From assembly GCA_017449265.1 (NCBI GenBank), contig JAFSJW010000089.1:62001-126000 (forward strand): a DNA stretch of 64,000 bases. Reading direction: 5' to 3'. The DNA comes from Treponema sp. (GTDB lineage Bacteria > Spirochaetota > Spirochaetia > Treponematales > Treponemataceae). The translations under genes were made by a program, and so were the position numbers. Positions 1 through 9,064 of the stretch are shown here, piece by piece; within the stretch, counting starts at the first letter, position 1; each line of letters starts with the position of its first letter. Below the pieces are notes generated by a model. The model saw only the letters and a program-made list of their open reading frames with translations. It was not told the origin of the DNA and did no database searches.

Positions 1-2200
1 CAAAAGAGATTCCGTTCATGCTCGGCGTAAGCGAAGCAATCTCGTCCATAATCTGAGACGGCGTAAGATACGGCTGCTTGTAGCCCATTGCATTCATCAA
101 ATCAATGAGAATGTCGGTGTCCGGCCGCATATTACCCTCAACAGTCACAGCTTTTCTTATGCGCTGAACACGCCGCTCCGTATTCGTAAAAGTTCCTTCC
201 TTCTCGGTATAGCTTATTGCAGGGAGAATCACATCAGCATATTTTGCGGTTTTGGTCATAAACAAATCCTGAACAACAAAGAACTCAAGGCTTTCCAGTG
301 CCTTAATGATATGATGAGTGTCAGGGTCAGAAACGACTGGATCCTCACCGCAAATATACAAGCCTTTTATGTCACCTTTGATTGCAGCCGGGAAAACTTC
401 CGTTGCCTTTAAGCCGGGCTTTTTACTCAGAGGAACGCCCCATGCCTTCTCAAACTTAGCACGCACCTCGTCGTTATCAACTTTCTGGTAGCCAGGATAA
501 TCCGTAGGCTGCGCGCCCATATCGCACGCCCCCTGAACATTGTTCTGACCACGAAGAGGATTTACGCCGCAGCCGCTTTTTCCAAGCTTTCCGCAAAGAA
601 GAGCCATGTTCGACATACTCATAACGCCCTCAGTACCGCTTGAATGTTCGGTAACACCAAGACAGTAGATAATCGGAGCTTTTTCTGCCGTAGCATACAT
701 TCTTGCAGCCTCCCGAAGTTTGTCCGGGTCAATATGGCATATCTCACCGACTTTTTCAGCAGTATAGTCCGCCACAAGTTTTTTTAGCTCTTCATAGCCC
801 TCAGTAAACTCATCGATATATTTCTGGTCAACAAGATTTTCTTCAATCATCATGTGCATCATGCCGTTCGCAAAAGCAACATTAGTTCCGGGCCTCAGCT
901 TCAGGTGAATGTCGGCCTTAGACGCAAGCCCTATGCTTCTAGGGTCAACGACAATAAGCCTTGTTCCTTTTTCGACAGCCTGCCGAATCTGCATTCCAAC
1001 GACAGGATGCGCTTCTTCGGGATTTGAGCCTACCAGCATAATGCAATCAATATCGTGAGTTATGTCGTAAATGGGGTTCGTCATTGCGCCCGAGCCGAGC
1101 GTTTTGGCAAGACCTGCGACTGTAGCAGAATGGCAGACGCGCGCGCAGTTGTCCGTATTGTTCGTTCCGAAGCAAGTGCGAACCATTTTCTGAACCATGT
1201 AAATATCTTCGTTTGCAGACCGGGAGCAGGCAAATCCAGCAAGGCTGTCGCCGCCGTACTTTTTCTTTAGCTCAAGGAATTTTTCCGCCGTATACGAAAT
1301 TGCCCTCTCCCAAGAAACTTCTTCAAATTCGCCAGTCACCTTGTTTTTTATGAGCGGATTTTTCAGTCTGTCAGGAGAATGAACGAAATCAAAACTGCCG
1401 GATTTTCCTTTTACGCACAAAAGTCCATGATTTGAAGGACCGTTTGCGGCCTCAACATTAACAATACGATTTTCTTTTACGACAAGATAGAACTGACATC
1501 CAGTGGCACAATGCGGACAAGTCGTAAGAACTTTTTTTACTTCCCACTCACGATAATGACGCTGCCTTTTCATCGTAAGCGCACCCGTCGGACAAGCCGC
1601 AGCACAGTTTCCGCACGATTCGCAGCCAGTTGACTTCCAGTTCTCGCCGAAAGGAGCCTCAACAAGATGGAAAACACCACTTCGTCCGCTTTTGAGAGCA
1701 TGATTCCTTACGGAATTGTTGCACGCACTTATGCAAGCCTGACAGTGAATACATTTGCCCGGGTCGTAAATAACATACGGATTATCTTTGAGAACAGGAA
1801 ATTTATTCGCAAGTTTTGTCCGTGAGCCATGATATTCTGTCTGCGTAACCTCGTATTTATTGCACAAATACTGAAGCCGGCACACGCCGTTTTCAGCACA
1901 GTTCATGCAATCTACAACATGATTCGACAAAATCAGCTTGAGCATTTCCTTGCGGTATTCCGTGAGTTTTTCGGAGTCAGTAGTAATTACAAGTCCTTCG
2001 GAAACTTTCGTTTTGCAAGATGCAATCAGATGGTCAAGTCCCTTAACTTCAACCATGCAAAGACGGCAGGAGCCAATTTCATTCACGCCTTTAAGATAGC
2101 AGAGAGTCGGAATTTCGATTCCGAATGATTTCGCAGCTTCCAGAATCGTAGTGTTTTCTTCTACAGAAACAAGTTTTCCGTCAATCGTACAAGAAATCAT
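1..2200 (-). CDS. fdhA: Formate dehydrogenase alpha subunit, molybdopterin type (3' end outside window)
   Basis: Catalytic subunit of a cytoplasmic Mo/W formate dehydrogenase (formate to CO2, electrons to NAD(P) or ferredoxin partners). The N-terminus holds a plant-type [2Fe-2S] domain (C34, C45, C48), then a His-Cys3 cluster motif (HVVDCMNCAENGVC), two [4Fe-4S] motifs (CIHCQAC, CESCGNC) and the molybdopterin domain opening with CPHCATGC. At the position where many homologues carry selenocysteine, residue 356 is an ordinary Cys (RVCHS, codon tgc at 1133-1135), so this is a selenium-free form. The start ATG at 2200 has the ribosome site GGGAGG and overlaps the end of the upstream flavoprotein gene by 20 bases, so the two are translationally linked. 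About 733 codons are visible and the C-terminus lies beyond the left edge. The family call is firm; the electron acceptor is inferred from the neighbour. Confidence 0.93.
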   Translation of the reverse strand, partial: MISCTIDGKLVSVEENTTILEAAKSFGIEIPTLCYLKGVNEIGSCRLCMVEVKGLDHLIASCKTKVSEGLVITTDSEKLTEYRKEMLKLILSNHVVDCMNCAENGVCRLQYLCNKYEVTQTEYHGSRTKLANKFPVLKDNPYVIYDPGKCIHCQACISACNNSVRNHALKSGRSGVFHLVEAPFGENWKSTGCESCGNCAAACPTGALTMKRQRHYREWEVKKVLTTCPHCATGCQFYLVVKENRIVNVEAANGPSNHGLLCVKGKSGSFDFVHSPDRLKNPLIKNKVTGEFEEVSWERAISYTAEKFLELKKKYGGDSLAGFACSRSANEDIYMVQKMVRTCFGTNNTDNCARVCHSATVAGLAKTLGSGAMTNPIYDITHDIDCIMLVGSNPEEAHPVVGMQIRQAVEKGTRLIVVDPRSIGLASKADIHLKLRPGTNVAFANGMMHMMIEENLVDQKYIDEFTEGYEELKKLVADYTAEKVGEICHIDPDKLREAARMYATAEKAPIIYCLGVTEHSSGTEGVMSMSNMALLCGKLGKSGCGVNPLRGQNNVQGACDMGAQPTDYPGYQKVDNDEVRAKFEKAWGVPLSKKPGLKATEVFPAAIKGDIKGLYICGEDPVVSDPDTHHIIKALESLEFFVVQDLFMTKTAKYADVILPAISYTEKEGTFTNTERRVQRIRKAVTVEGNMRPDTDILIDLMNAMGYKQPYLTPSQIMDEIASLTPSMNGISF

Positions 2201-4028
2201 CGCCTTTTCCTCCCACCATAGAACCGCAGCCAAAATAGTCGCAGCGAAGACACCGCCCTGCCTCGCGCGCGCCTTCCTCTTCCGTCATAGGAATCTCAAC
2301 ATGCTTAAAATCACAGACGCGCTCGAACGGGTCACGCTCTTCAATCATCGCCCGCCCCGTAGGAACATAGTTGTTCAAAAGCGCGTTCGGAATTTTTACA
2401 TTACACTCCACTTTATGATGATAGCCAAGATACTCATCAATATTGAATGCTGCAACTTGCCCTGCCGCAATCGCATTTATTGCGGTGGAAGGACCTGTTA
2501 CGCAGTCGCCTCCTGAAAAAACGCCTTCCGCCCCCTGAACCTGACAAGTTTCGTCCGCAAGAATACGGCCTTTTTCAACAGAAAGCCCCGCTTTCTCAAA
2601 CGATTCCACATCACTTCTCTGCCCTACGCCAAGAATCAGAAGGTCACACTTAAATCGGTAAGGATACGCGCTTGAATGTTCCGTAGTCATCATTCCGTTT
2701 TTATCGTAAGGACCCAAGATTTCAGGCTGAAGCCAAACAGCCTGAACAAGTCCCGTATCTTTGTTCGCCTCAATGTGAAGGAAATTCAGGAGAGTCCTGA
2801 AGCGCACCCCTTCTTGCATTGCGGAATGAACTTCGCTTCTAAGAGCTGTCATATCATCGCGCTTTCTGGTAAAGACATGGATTGTTGAAGCTTTAAGCCG
2901 CGCCGCAGTACGAGCCGCATCCATCGCAACATTTCCGCCTCCAATCAGAACGACGCGTTTTCCTTCGATGTCGATTTTTTCGCCTTTTGCGACTTTCTGC
3001 AAAAAATCAGCGGCCGGAATAACATTCGGACAGTCAGAGTTCTCCATCGGCATACGATTTCCAAGCTGCGCGCCAATCCCAAGATAAACTGCATCAAAAT
3101 CCTTGCGAAGCTCTTGCACCTGAATATCGCGCCCGACTTTTACGCCGAATTTTACCTCAATGTCGCCTGATTTCAGAATTGCTTCTATATCATCATCAAG
3201 TTTATCTTTTGGAAGACGATATTCGGGGATTCCGTAGCGAAGCATTCCGCCAAGTTTTTCATGTTCCTCAAAAACAACTGCCTTATGCCCCATGAGAGAA
3301 AGAAAATAAGCGCAAGTAAGACCAGAAGGACCGCCGCCCACAATCGCAATTTTCTTTCCTGTTTTTACATTCGCTTTCGGAGTTTTTACTTCCCGCGCGT
3401 TGCACTCATCAACGGCGAATTTTTTCAGTCCGCGTATATTTATCGGCTCATCGATTATGGAACGGCGACATTTGTTCTCGCAAGGATGCTCGCAAATCAT
3501 CGCGCAGGCAGTAGGGAACGGATTTTTATCACGAATCAAGTTTATCGCATCCGCAAAGCGTTTTTCTTTTATCAAAGCGATGTAGCCCGGGACATTGACA
3601 TGAGCCGGGCAAAGGGTTACGCAAGGAATTGTCTGAATCGTATTTTCTACGCATCGTCTTTCAGTTATATGACTTTCGTATTCATCGGAAAATTCACAAA
3701 GGCTGTCCAAAATCATATTCGCAGCAACGACACCAACAGCGCAATCAGCGGATTCGGAAATCATCACGCACATACTTTTCATTTTTTCAAGAGTTTCGTG
3801 AGAGCCTTCGCCTTTCAGAACCGAATTCAAAAGTCTCTCGACTTCCACAAGCCCGTCCCTGCACGGAACGCATTTTCCGCAAGATTGATTCATAGACATT
3901 TGCAAAAGAGAGCGGTAAAGAACAAGCGGACACATTCCCGGAGGATAGGATGATATGCTGGATTTGAATTTGTTAAGTACAATGTTCATTCGGGAATTCA
4001 TATTCCCTTTTTTTGCAAGTTTTCTCAT
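2181..4028 (-). CDS. GltD-like FAD/NAD(P) oxidoreductase with N-terminal NuoF-type iron-sulfur domain
   Basis: 615 residues. Residues ~45-110 resemble the C-terminal [4Fe-4S] domain of NuoF/HydB (SCGKCVPCRDG and a distal Cys). Then comes a GltD/NfnB-type module: CVTLCPAHVNVPGY and CAMICEHPCENKC cluster Cys, FAD site IAIVGGGPSGLTCAY, NADPH site VVLIGGGNVAMDAARTA, FAD site SGGDCVTGPSTAINAI, and a Cys-rich tail (CLRCDYFGC). It probably moves electrons between pyridine nucleotide and the formate dehydrogenase encoded directly downstream, with a 20-base overlap. The start is uncertain: a TATAAT box lies 7 bases before the first ATG (4028), suggesting a leaderless mRNA; ATGs at 4001 and 3989 are alternatives with AAAGGGA nearby. 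Cofactor specificity cannot be read from the sequence. Confidence 0.85.
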   Translation of the reverse strand: MRKLAKKGNMNSRMNIVLNKFKSSISSYPPGMCPLVLYRSLLQMSMNQSCGKCVPCRDGLVEVERLLNSVLKGEGSHETLEKMKSMCVMISESADCAVGVVAANMILDSLCEFSDEYESHITERRCVENTIQTIPCVTLCPAHVNVPGYIALIKEKRFADAINLIRDKNPFPTACAMICEHPCENKCRRSIIDEPINIRGLKKFAVDECNAREVKTPKANVKTGKKIAIVGGGPSGLTCAYFLSLMGHKAVVFEEHEKLGGMLRYGIPEYRLPKDKLDDDIEAILKSGDIEVKFGVKVGRDIQVQELRKDFDAVYLGIGAQLGNRMPMENSDCPNVIPAADFLQKVAKGEKIDIEGKRVVLIGGGNVAMDAARTAARLKASTIHVFTRKRDDMTALRSEVHSAMQEGVRFRTLLNFLHIEANKDTGLVQAVWLQPEILGPYDKNGMMTTEHSSAYPYRFKCDLLILGVGQRSDVESFEKAGLSVEKGRILADETCQVQGAEGVFSGGDCVTGPSTAINAIAAGQVAAFNIDEYLGYHHKVECNVKIPNALLNNYVPTGRAMIEERDPFERVCDFKHVEIPMTEEEGAREAGRCLRCDYFGCGSMVGGKGDDFLYD

Positions 4029-4035
4029 TAGATTT

Positions 4036-4062
4036 ATTATAACATGATTTTGAGGATTTTCA
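4036..4062 (-). promoter_or_regulatory. Promoter of the formate dehydrogenase operon
   Basis: On the minus strand there is an extended -10, TGTTATAAT (TATAAT at 4036-4041), with a weak -35 (CTGAAA) about 16-17 bases upstream. Transcription would start at about 4029, at the first ATG of the downstream gene. Confidence 0.55.
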
Positions 4063-4164
4063 GAAATTTTTCTTAGGTCGAATTTTCCGTCGAGAATATC
4101 TAAAAATTATGAAAAGCGGTAGCTGAGATTCTCGTGCGAAGCTTTGGAGCGGTAGCCAACACAT

Positions 4165-4207
4165 TGTGCGTATGTTCATTGAGTCTGTCGAAATGAACAT
4201 ACGCACA
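4165..4207. repeat. Perfect 16-bp inverted repeat (REP-like hairpin)
   Basis: Arms TGTGCGTATGTTCATT (4165-4180) and its exact reverse complement (4192-4207) flank an 11-base loop. It sits 3' of the LolA-like gene but has no T-run on the minus strand, so it is more like a dispersed palindromic element than a classical terminator. The loop region (GAGTCTGTCGA) resembles short palindromes common in bacterial intergenic DNA. Confidence 0.6.
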
Positions 4208-4240
4208 GAACTTTTTTAGGCAGCCCTTCCGGATAGCTTA

Positions 4241-5029
4241 TTACTTGACAAGCTCTCGTTCTAGCGCACTGACCGTGAACATTTTCGGGTCAACATCTTT
4301 ATCATACACAATATCCTTGATTTCATACATGGTCTTGTGCTTTGACTGAACATTGCTCATAGTCATTTTCTTTACAGTCCAGTAACCGCTTATTTGAGAA
4401 ATATCCTCGCAAGCAAGTTCTTTCAGCAAGGCATTTTTCCTGTCATAGTATTCGCCTTTGTAAGTGACATAATTATCTTTTCCAATCCAGAGAATACGCC
4501 TTGTGATTTTTGCTTTTGCGTCTTTTGCAGTGTATTCCAGAATCCAGCATGGAACACCGTTCACGTTCTCTTCGCCAAGAATCTTCACAGTATCTTTTGC
4601 AAGGCTCCGCTTTCCGATATCATCGTAAGTAAAATCAGTTCCCTGAAAATCATCGTACCTGTTTGAACCAGCCACGCGGCGTACCTTCTTCATCGCAGGA
4701 AGATAAAGCCAGCTGTCACTGTCAACGGGTGTTCCGTCGCTTTTGTCAGGATATTCAAACGAAAGGTAGCTCACACCAGCCACATCTTTCGGAGTCTTAA
4801 AAACAAGAACGCTTTTTTCCGTCGTGCCTTCTTTCATTTCATAAGACACGATTTCCCTTGTCCTAGATTTTCCGGCCTTGTCAGTGAGAATTAGAACGCC
4901 TGTGAAAGAACAAGTGTTCCCATTTGGCAAATCATGGACTTTTTTTGCGATTTCTGCCGCATTCTGAGAAAACGAAAGAACACCAGAAAAAAGAAAAAAT
5001 GCCCCGGCAATAGTTTTTATGATTTTCAT
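4241..5029 (-). CDS. LolA-like periplasmic outer-membrane lipoprotein-sorting protein
   Basis: 262 residues from the ATG at 5029, preferred over one at 5041 because GGGGGT lies 4-9 bases before it. A signal peptide (FFLFSGVLSFSQ) precedes a mature protein of the LolA-like/DUF1329-like fold, with VLVFKTPKDVAGVSYL, SWLYLPAMKKVRRVA, YDDFQGTDFTYDD and a late CWILEYTA segment. Such proteins commonly accompany MMPL/RND exporters and are thought to receive a lipid-like substrate in the periplasm. It is the last gene of an operon with an RND exporter (57 bases upstream) and a beta-barrel, giving inner-membrane, periplasmic and outer-membrane parts of one route. The substrate is unknown. Confidence 0.8.
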   Translation of the reverse strand: MKIIKTIAGAFFLFSGVLSFSQNAAEIAKKVHDLPNGNTCSFTGVLILTDKAGKSRTREIVSYEMKEGTTEKSVLVFKTPKDVAGVSYLSFEYPDKSDGTPVDSDSWLYLPAMKKVRRVAGSNRYDDFQGTDFTYDDIGKRSLAKDTVKILGEENVNGVPCWILEYTAKDAKAKITRRILWIGKDNYVTYKGEYYDRKNALLKELACEDISQISGYWTVKKMTMSNVQSKHKTMYEIKDIVYDKDVDPKMFTVSALERELVK

Positions 5030-5085
5030 ATAGACCCCCATTTAATATTCTCTTATATAAATAATCTTCAATAAAATTTGATACA

Positions 5086-7446
5086 TTATTTTTTTGTTTC
5101 GCTGCCAAAAGGCTTTATTATATACAAAAGTGCCGGCGTGATTGTGTAGTCAGCCAAAAGCGCGCCCGCAAGACCTGTCACAGAGAGCGCGCCGATTACG
5201 AACAAATAGTGAATCGGGCTGAACATATAAACCGCAAAAACCGAGCACAGAATGAATGTTGTCATAAACATCGACTTGCCGATTTCGCGGAAAGAGTTCC
5301 TCATGGAATCAAGATAAGTTCCGTGCTTTTCAAGACCGTATTTTAAGTGCGTCGTCAGATGAATCGTGTCATCGACTGCAATTCCAAGGATAATCGGCAT
5401 GACAGTCATCGTAACAAAATCAAGAGAAAATCCGAAAAGCCCCATTATTCCGCCTACAAGAATTACAGGCATAACATTCGGAATCATTCCGATAAGACCT
5501 GTGCGAATGCTTCCGAAGGCAATAATCAGCATGATAGCAATCACGACGAAAGAGAAAAGGAATGACTTAAGCTCTCCGCGAACCATCCTGCTCGACATTT
5601 CCGCATATTCAATCATATCTCCGATAATGCAGCATTTTGCGTCGGGGAAAAGTTCTGCCAGTTTCGCATTTATGTCCCTTACATCCGAAATTGCAAGTTC
5701 GCTCTCAAATTTGGTCATATCCACCCCGACAGTCGCAATTCTGAACTCATCGTCCATCAGCTCGGAAAAATCCTTGCTCATTTCAATAGAAGAAAGTTCC
5801 AGAAGCTGGGCAAGGACATAATCGTCATACGGAACGCAAAAATATTCTTCTTTTCCCTCGTTGAGGGCGCGGTTCATTTCTTTGAGAATTTCCGTCACCG
5901 ATGTTACATGAGGTTTTTCGCCTGAAATTTTTGTGAGCCGCAAACCTCCCAAAAAATTCTCGAACTGCTCCAAAGCGCGCATTTTCTCAGGCTCTTTGAA
6001 CGAATCAACATCTTCATATGAAATCATCACATTGTAGCTGTATCTTGTACCAATCTGCTTTGAGATTATTTCTTTTTCTTCAATCATATGAGGAAGTTTT
6101 GTTCCAGTCATCTCTATCATATCGATTTTGATTGCAATTTTGAGAATGAACGGAACGCAAACGGCAACAATAAGGCAAGAAACCGCGACGATAAGCCATC
6201 TTTTTCTTTTTACAGTGTCTGCCCAAGCCGCAAAACGCAAATCAATCTTCCCCGCACCTTTTTCGGCAACATCTTTTTGGGCTGGAATGCGATTTTTGCC
6301 GAACGAAAAACAAATCGGAATCAGAACGGCAACATAAACATAAACCGCAAGTACTACAAGGGCAGAAGTTTTTCCCATCCATGAAATCGGCTTCATGTCA
6401 ACGAAAATAAAACTGACCAGAGAAGCAACCGTAGTAAGAACCGTGAAAAAGACAGACCAGCCGCTTTCTTCCACAGTTTTTACGGCAGATTCACGACGAT
6501 TTCCGGTCTGGCGGAAATGCAGCTTGAACATATTGATGTAATGAATCGAATAGCCGATTGAAAGCGCGATTCCCAGAAGAACAGGAAGCGTGACGAGAGA
6601 CAAATCTGCTTTTTCTCCAAAATAAGCCATTCCGCCCATGGCGGAGGCAATCGCCCCGACTGTAGTAATAGAAGGAATAATGACACCAAAAGGCGTACGC
6701 ACGAAAATAATAAGAAACACAATCATTACGGCAAAAGCAATCGCAACACGGAGAATTGCATCAGGAATTTCGTATTCTTCTTCCATTGCGCCCGTATACG
6801 GCATTCCGCAGCCATAAAGCTTGTATTTATCCGATTTAAACTCATCGCTTTTTAAGATTTCGTTAAAAGCATATCCAAGAGCGATTGAATCTTCGTCCGG
6901 ATTTTCAAAAGGAAGAAGCGTGAGCGAAATCCAAGTTTCGGTTCCGTCAGCACTCACAAGATTATTAATCAAAGAATTCGTCTTTTCAGTTCCTCGGAGA
7001 ATGAACGATTTTTTTTCGGCAAGTTCAGAAGGCTCGGAAGGAATTCCACGCTGGTAGGGCTTAACGACCTCAAACCCCTCTTCGTTTCCGACAGGAATAT
7101 CCACATCAATCAGCGAAGTAAGCTTATCGGCGTACGGAAGCTCCAGAAGCCTTTCCCCAATCCGCTCGATAACCATAAGGATTTCCTCAGAAAACACATC
7201 TTCCGCTTCAAGAAGGATTGCGAGATTAGAAGTATTTCCGAAAGTAGATTCGTATAGATTCTTGTCCTGTTTGATTTTATCCGCATCGCCGTACCAGCCG
7301 TCATTTCCATTGGCGATTTTGAACTTCCCAAGACCTGCGCAGCAGACAATCGTAAGAAGAAAAAAAACTGCGAGAACTAGAAATCGGTATTTTATCTGAG
7401 CCTGTCCGATTTTTCCAAAAAAATTATTGATTGCAGAAACTGTCAT
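5086..7446 (-). CDS. RND/MMPL-family inner-membrane exporter
   Basis: 786 residues with the duplicated RND plan: TM1 near residue 25, a large periplasmic loop, a TM2-6 block with GIALSIGYSIHYINMF, a second loop, and a TM8-12 block with GIAVDDTIHLTTHLKYG, whose acidic pair is typical of proton-coupled members. It belongs to the predicted-exporter/HpnN-like branch that exports lipids or hydrophobic compounds rather than the AcrB branch. The start ATG has GGGGAAAATT before it. It lies 16 bases downstream of a beta-barrel gene and upstream of a LolA-like gene. A paralogue at 54093-56474 aligns from the N-terminus (MTVSAINNFF versus MSVERFNNFF). Substrate unknown. Confidence 0.87.
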   Translation of the reverse strand: MTVSAINNFFGKIGQAQIKYRFLVLAVFFLLTIVCCAGLGKFKIANGNDGWYGDADKIKQDKNLYESTFGNTSNLAILLEAEDVFSEEILMVIERIGERLLELPYADKLTSLIDVDIPVGNEEGFEVVKPYQRGIPSEPSELAEKKSFILRGTEKTNSLINNLVSADGTETWISLTLLPFENPDEDSIALGYAFNEILKSDEFKSDKYKLYGCGMPYTGAMEEEYEIPDAILRVAIAFAVMIVFLIIFVRTPFGVIIPSITTVGAIASAMGGMAYFGEKADLSLVTLPVLLGIALSIGYSIHYINMFKLHFRQTGNRRESAVKTVEESGWSVFFTVLTTVASLVSFIFVDMKPISWMGKTSALVVLAVYVYVAVLIPICFSFGKNRIPAQKDVAEKGAGKIDLRFAAWADTVKRKRWLIVAVSCLIVAVCVPFILKIAIKIDMIEMTGTKLPHMIEEKEIISKQIGTRYSYNVMISYEDVDSFKEPEKMRALEQFENFLGGLRLTKISGEKPHVTSVTEILKEMNRALNEGKEEYFCVPYDDYVLAQLLELSSIEMSKDFSELMDDEFRIATVGVDMTKFESELAISDVRDINAKLAELFPDAKCCIIGDMIEYAEMSSRMVRGELKSFLFSFVVIAIMLIIAFGSIRTGLIGMIPNVMPVILVGGIMGLFGFSLDFVTMTVMPIILGIAVDDTIHLTTHLKYGLEKHGTYLDSMRNSFREIGKSMFMTTFILCSVFAVYMFSPIHYLFVIGALSVTGLAGALLADYTITPALLYIIKPFGSETKK

Positions 7447-7462
7447 AATTTTCCCCGTTAAA

Positions 7463-8845
7463 TCAGAATGAAATTTTTCCTTTGAGCGTAAGGCAGCTTA
7501 AATCACGGTAGACTCCATACATTCCTTTTTCATCCCACGGTCCTTCGATATAAAAATTCCCTATCAGGCTCAGTTTTATGGAATCTGTCAGGCTGTATTC
7601 CGCCTCCGCATCGATTGCCGCCGAGAAATCGCACAAATCAAGTCCTCCGTGAAACATCAGCGAAAGTAAATCATTAAAAAGCGATTTTGTAACAGTAGCA
7701 GTAAGCTGATGAACATACTGCTTGCGCGCAAGGTCTCCCACATCTCCGAACGCAATGTCTGCCACATACTGAGCCATGAGCGTCCAGCCGCCTCCAGCAT
7801 CCCAGTCTGCCCCGATAAGTCCAACGAGCTGATGCCGCTCTTTTGCCGCATCAGCTTTTTCGCCAGCAAACAAGTATTTTTTCTGATAATCAACGCTCGT
7901 CTGCATATACCGCTCCGGAAAATACGCAGCCTCGAACCGGAACACGAAATTTCCGAACGGAACGGCAGCATCCGCTCCGAACATCAAAAGACGCTCATAG
8001 CTTCCGCTCAGATTTATGCCCGAAAGGTCTGCACTGTAGCCATATCCAGAAAAAACAGGCGCATACGAGAAAAAGGGAGTGTCATCCCATCCGTAGAACC
8101 AGTAGAAAGAAAAATCGAATTTTGAGAAATTCGCGCTAAAACGAAGTGCGTACTCGCTGTTTGAAAGTTTTTTCTCAGAAAGGTCAAAATCATCCCAACT
8201 TTGCGGCGTGTAAAATTTATATCCCGAATAGGAATCAGGAAATTCAATTGCCCTAAGCGGGTTTCCTTTGGCAAGCGGAAGGGTGCTTGGCGTAAAGAAC
8301 GGAATCCAGTAGGCATCAATCTGCATTAAATCCCGCATATACGAGAAGCGGACTGCATCAATTCCTATGCGGCTTTCCTTATAATTCGCCGCAATCATAA
8401 CAGAATTGTCCTGAGGACAAAGAATATCGGCAACCTGAATTGCATCAGCCTTTCCCCATGCCGAAATCTGTCTTCCGACCCTGATTGCAAAAGAGCCTCC
8501 GTTGTAATCAAAGTACGCTTCTTTCAGCTTGAGCGCGAACGAGCCGTCAAGCGCAACAAACGACTCAGTTCCGTTGGAAGACTGTCCCCCGAGCGCATCG
8601 TACAAGAGCTGAGAATTGACCACAAGGGAGCTGTCCCCGATGTAGGCTTTCAATGTGGTGTCTAAAGTAGTCGTTCCTACAAGAAAGCGGCCCTCGTTGT
8701 CATGTGTGGAAGGAAGCCCCACACCGAACTGAGTCGAAAGGCTTCCTGCGAACGAAACTTCCTGAGCTGTGACCACAGCCAAAAAACTGAACGAAAAAAG
8801 AATACAGCCAATAAACCGCAGAACAAAAACCTTTCTAGAAAACAT
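7463..8845 (-). CDS. Outer-membrane beta-barrel protein (DUF1302-like)
   Basis: 460 residues: a signal peptide (FIGCILFSFSFLAVVTAQ), then alternating hydrophobic/polar strands rich in aromatic residues and Gly, ending in a C-terminal Phe (LKGKISF) typical of outer-membrane barrels. Segments such as FAIRVGRQISAWGKAD resemble DUF1302/alginate-export-type barrels, which often sit beside RND exporters and LolA-like proteins. First gene of the three-gene operon; its promoter carries two palindromes at 8934-8967. It is likely the outer-membrane exit of the RND route (inference). Confidence 0.72.
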   Translation of the reverse strand: MFSRKVFVLRFIGCILFSFSFLAVVTAQEVSFAGSLSTQFGVGLPSTHDNEGRFLVGTTTLDTTLKAYIGDSSLVVNSQLLYDALGGQSSNGTESFVALDGSFALKLKEAYFDYNGGSFAIRVGRQISAWGKADAIQVADILCPQDNSVMIAANYKESRIGIDAVRFSYMRDLMQIDAYWIPFFTPSTLPLAKGNPLRAIEFPDSYSGYKFYTPQSWDDFDLSEKKLSNSEYALRFSANFSKFDFSFYWFYGWDDTPFFSYAPVFSGYGYSADLSGINLSGSYERLLMFGADAAVPFGNFVFRFEAAYFPERYMQTSVDYQKKYLFAGEKADAAKERHQLVGLIGADWDAGGGWTLMAQYVADIAFGDVGDLARKQYVHQLTATVTKSLFNDLLSLMFHGGLDLCDFSAAIDAEAEYSLTDSIKLSLIGNFYIEGPWDEKGMYGVYRDLSCLTLKGKISF

Positions 8846-8933
8846 CCTTCAAAGCTCCTTGAAAAAATCGAATTTATCAGAAAAAAAAATTTATTTTCCT
8901 TGCATGATTATATCAAAATTATCTATGAAAATA

Positions 8934-8978
8934 TAACAAATTGTTAATCTAGTATAACACTTGTTATGCAAAATTCAA
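8934..8978 (-). promoter_or_regulatory. Promoter of the RND trio with two TetR-type palindromes
   Basis: Minus-strand -35 TTGAAT (8973-8978), 16-base spacer, -10 TATACT (8951-8956). The palindrome ATAACA-CT-TGTTAT (8954-8967) fills the spacer, and a second, TAACA-AAT-TGTTA (8934-8946), lies just downstream. Arms match the operators in the 43-54 kb region, but the central spacing is 2 or 3 bases instead of 1. Confidence 0.65.
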
Positions 8979-9064
8979 GCACAAACTAGATAAAGAAAAA
9001 TTGTGAAGCCGTGACAAAAACAGCAAAAGTCGATGTAACGGCTGATTTATGATATAATAAGGGA

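Noticed and set aside
1133-1135. Possible selenocysteine in formate dehydrogenase
   Set aside because: The codon is tgc, not tga, so the enzyme has Cys and needs no SECIS element.
3261-3953. 230-codon open frame on the plus strand
   Set aside because: Lies wholly antisense to the GltD-like gene, whose motifs are intact; no ribosome site or recognisable protein.
5366-5821. 151-codon plus-strand frame inside the first RND gene
   Set aside because: Antisense shadow of a conserved membrane protein; low-complexity translation.
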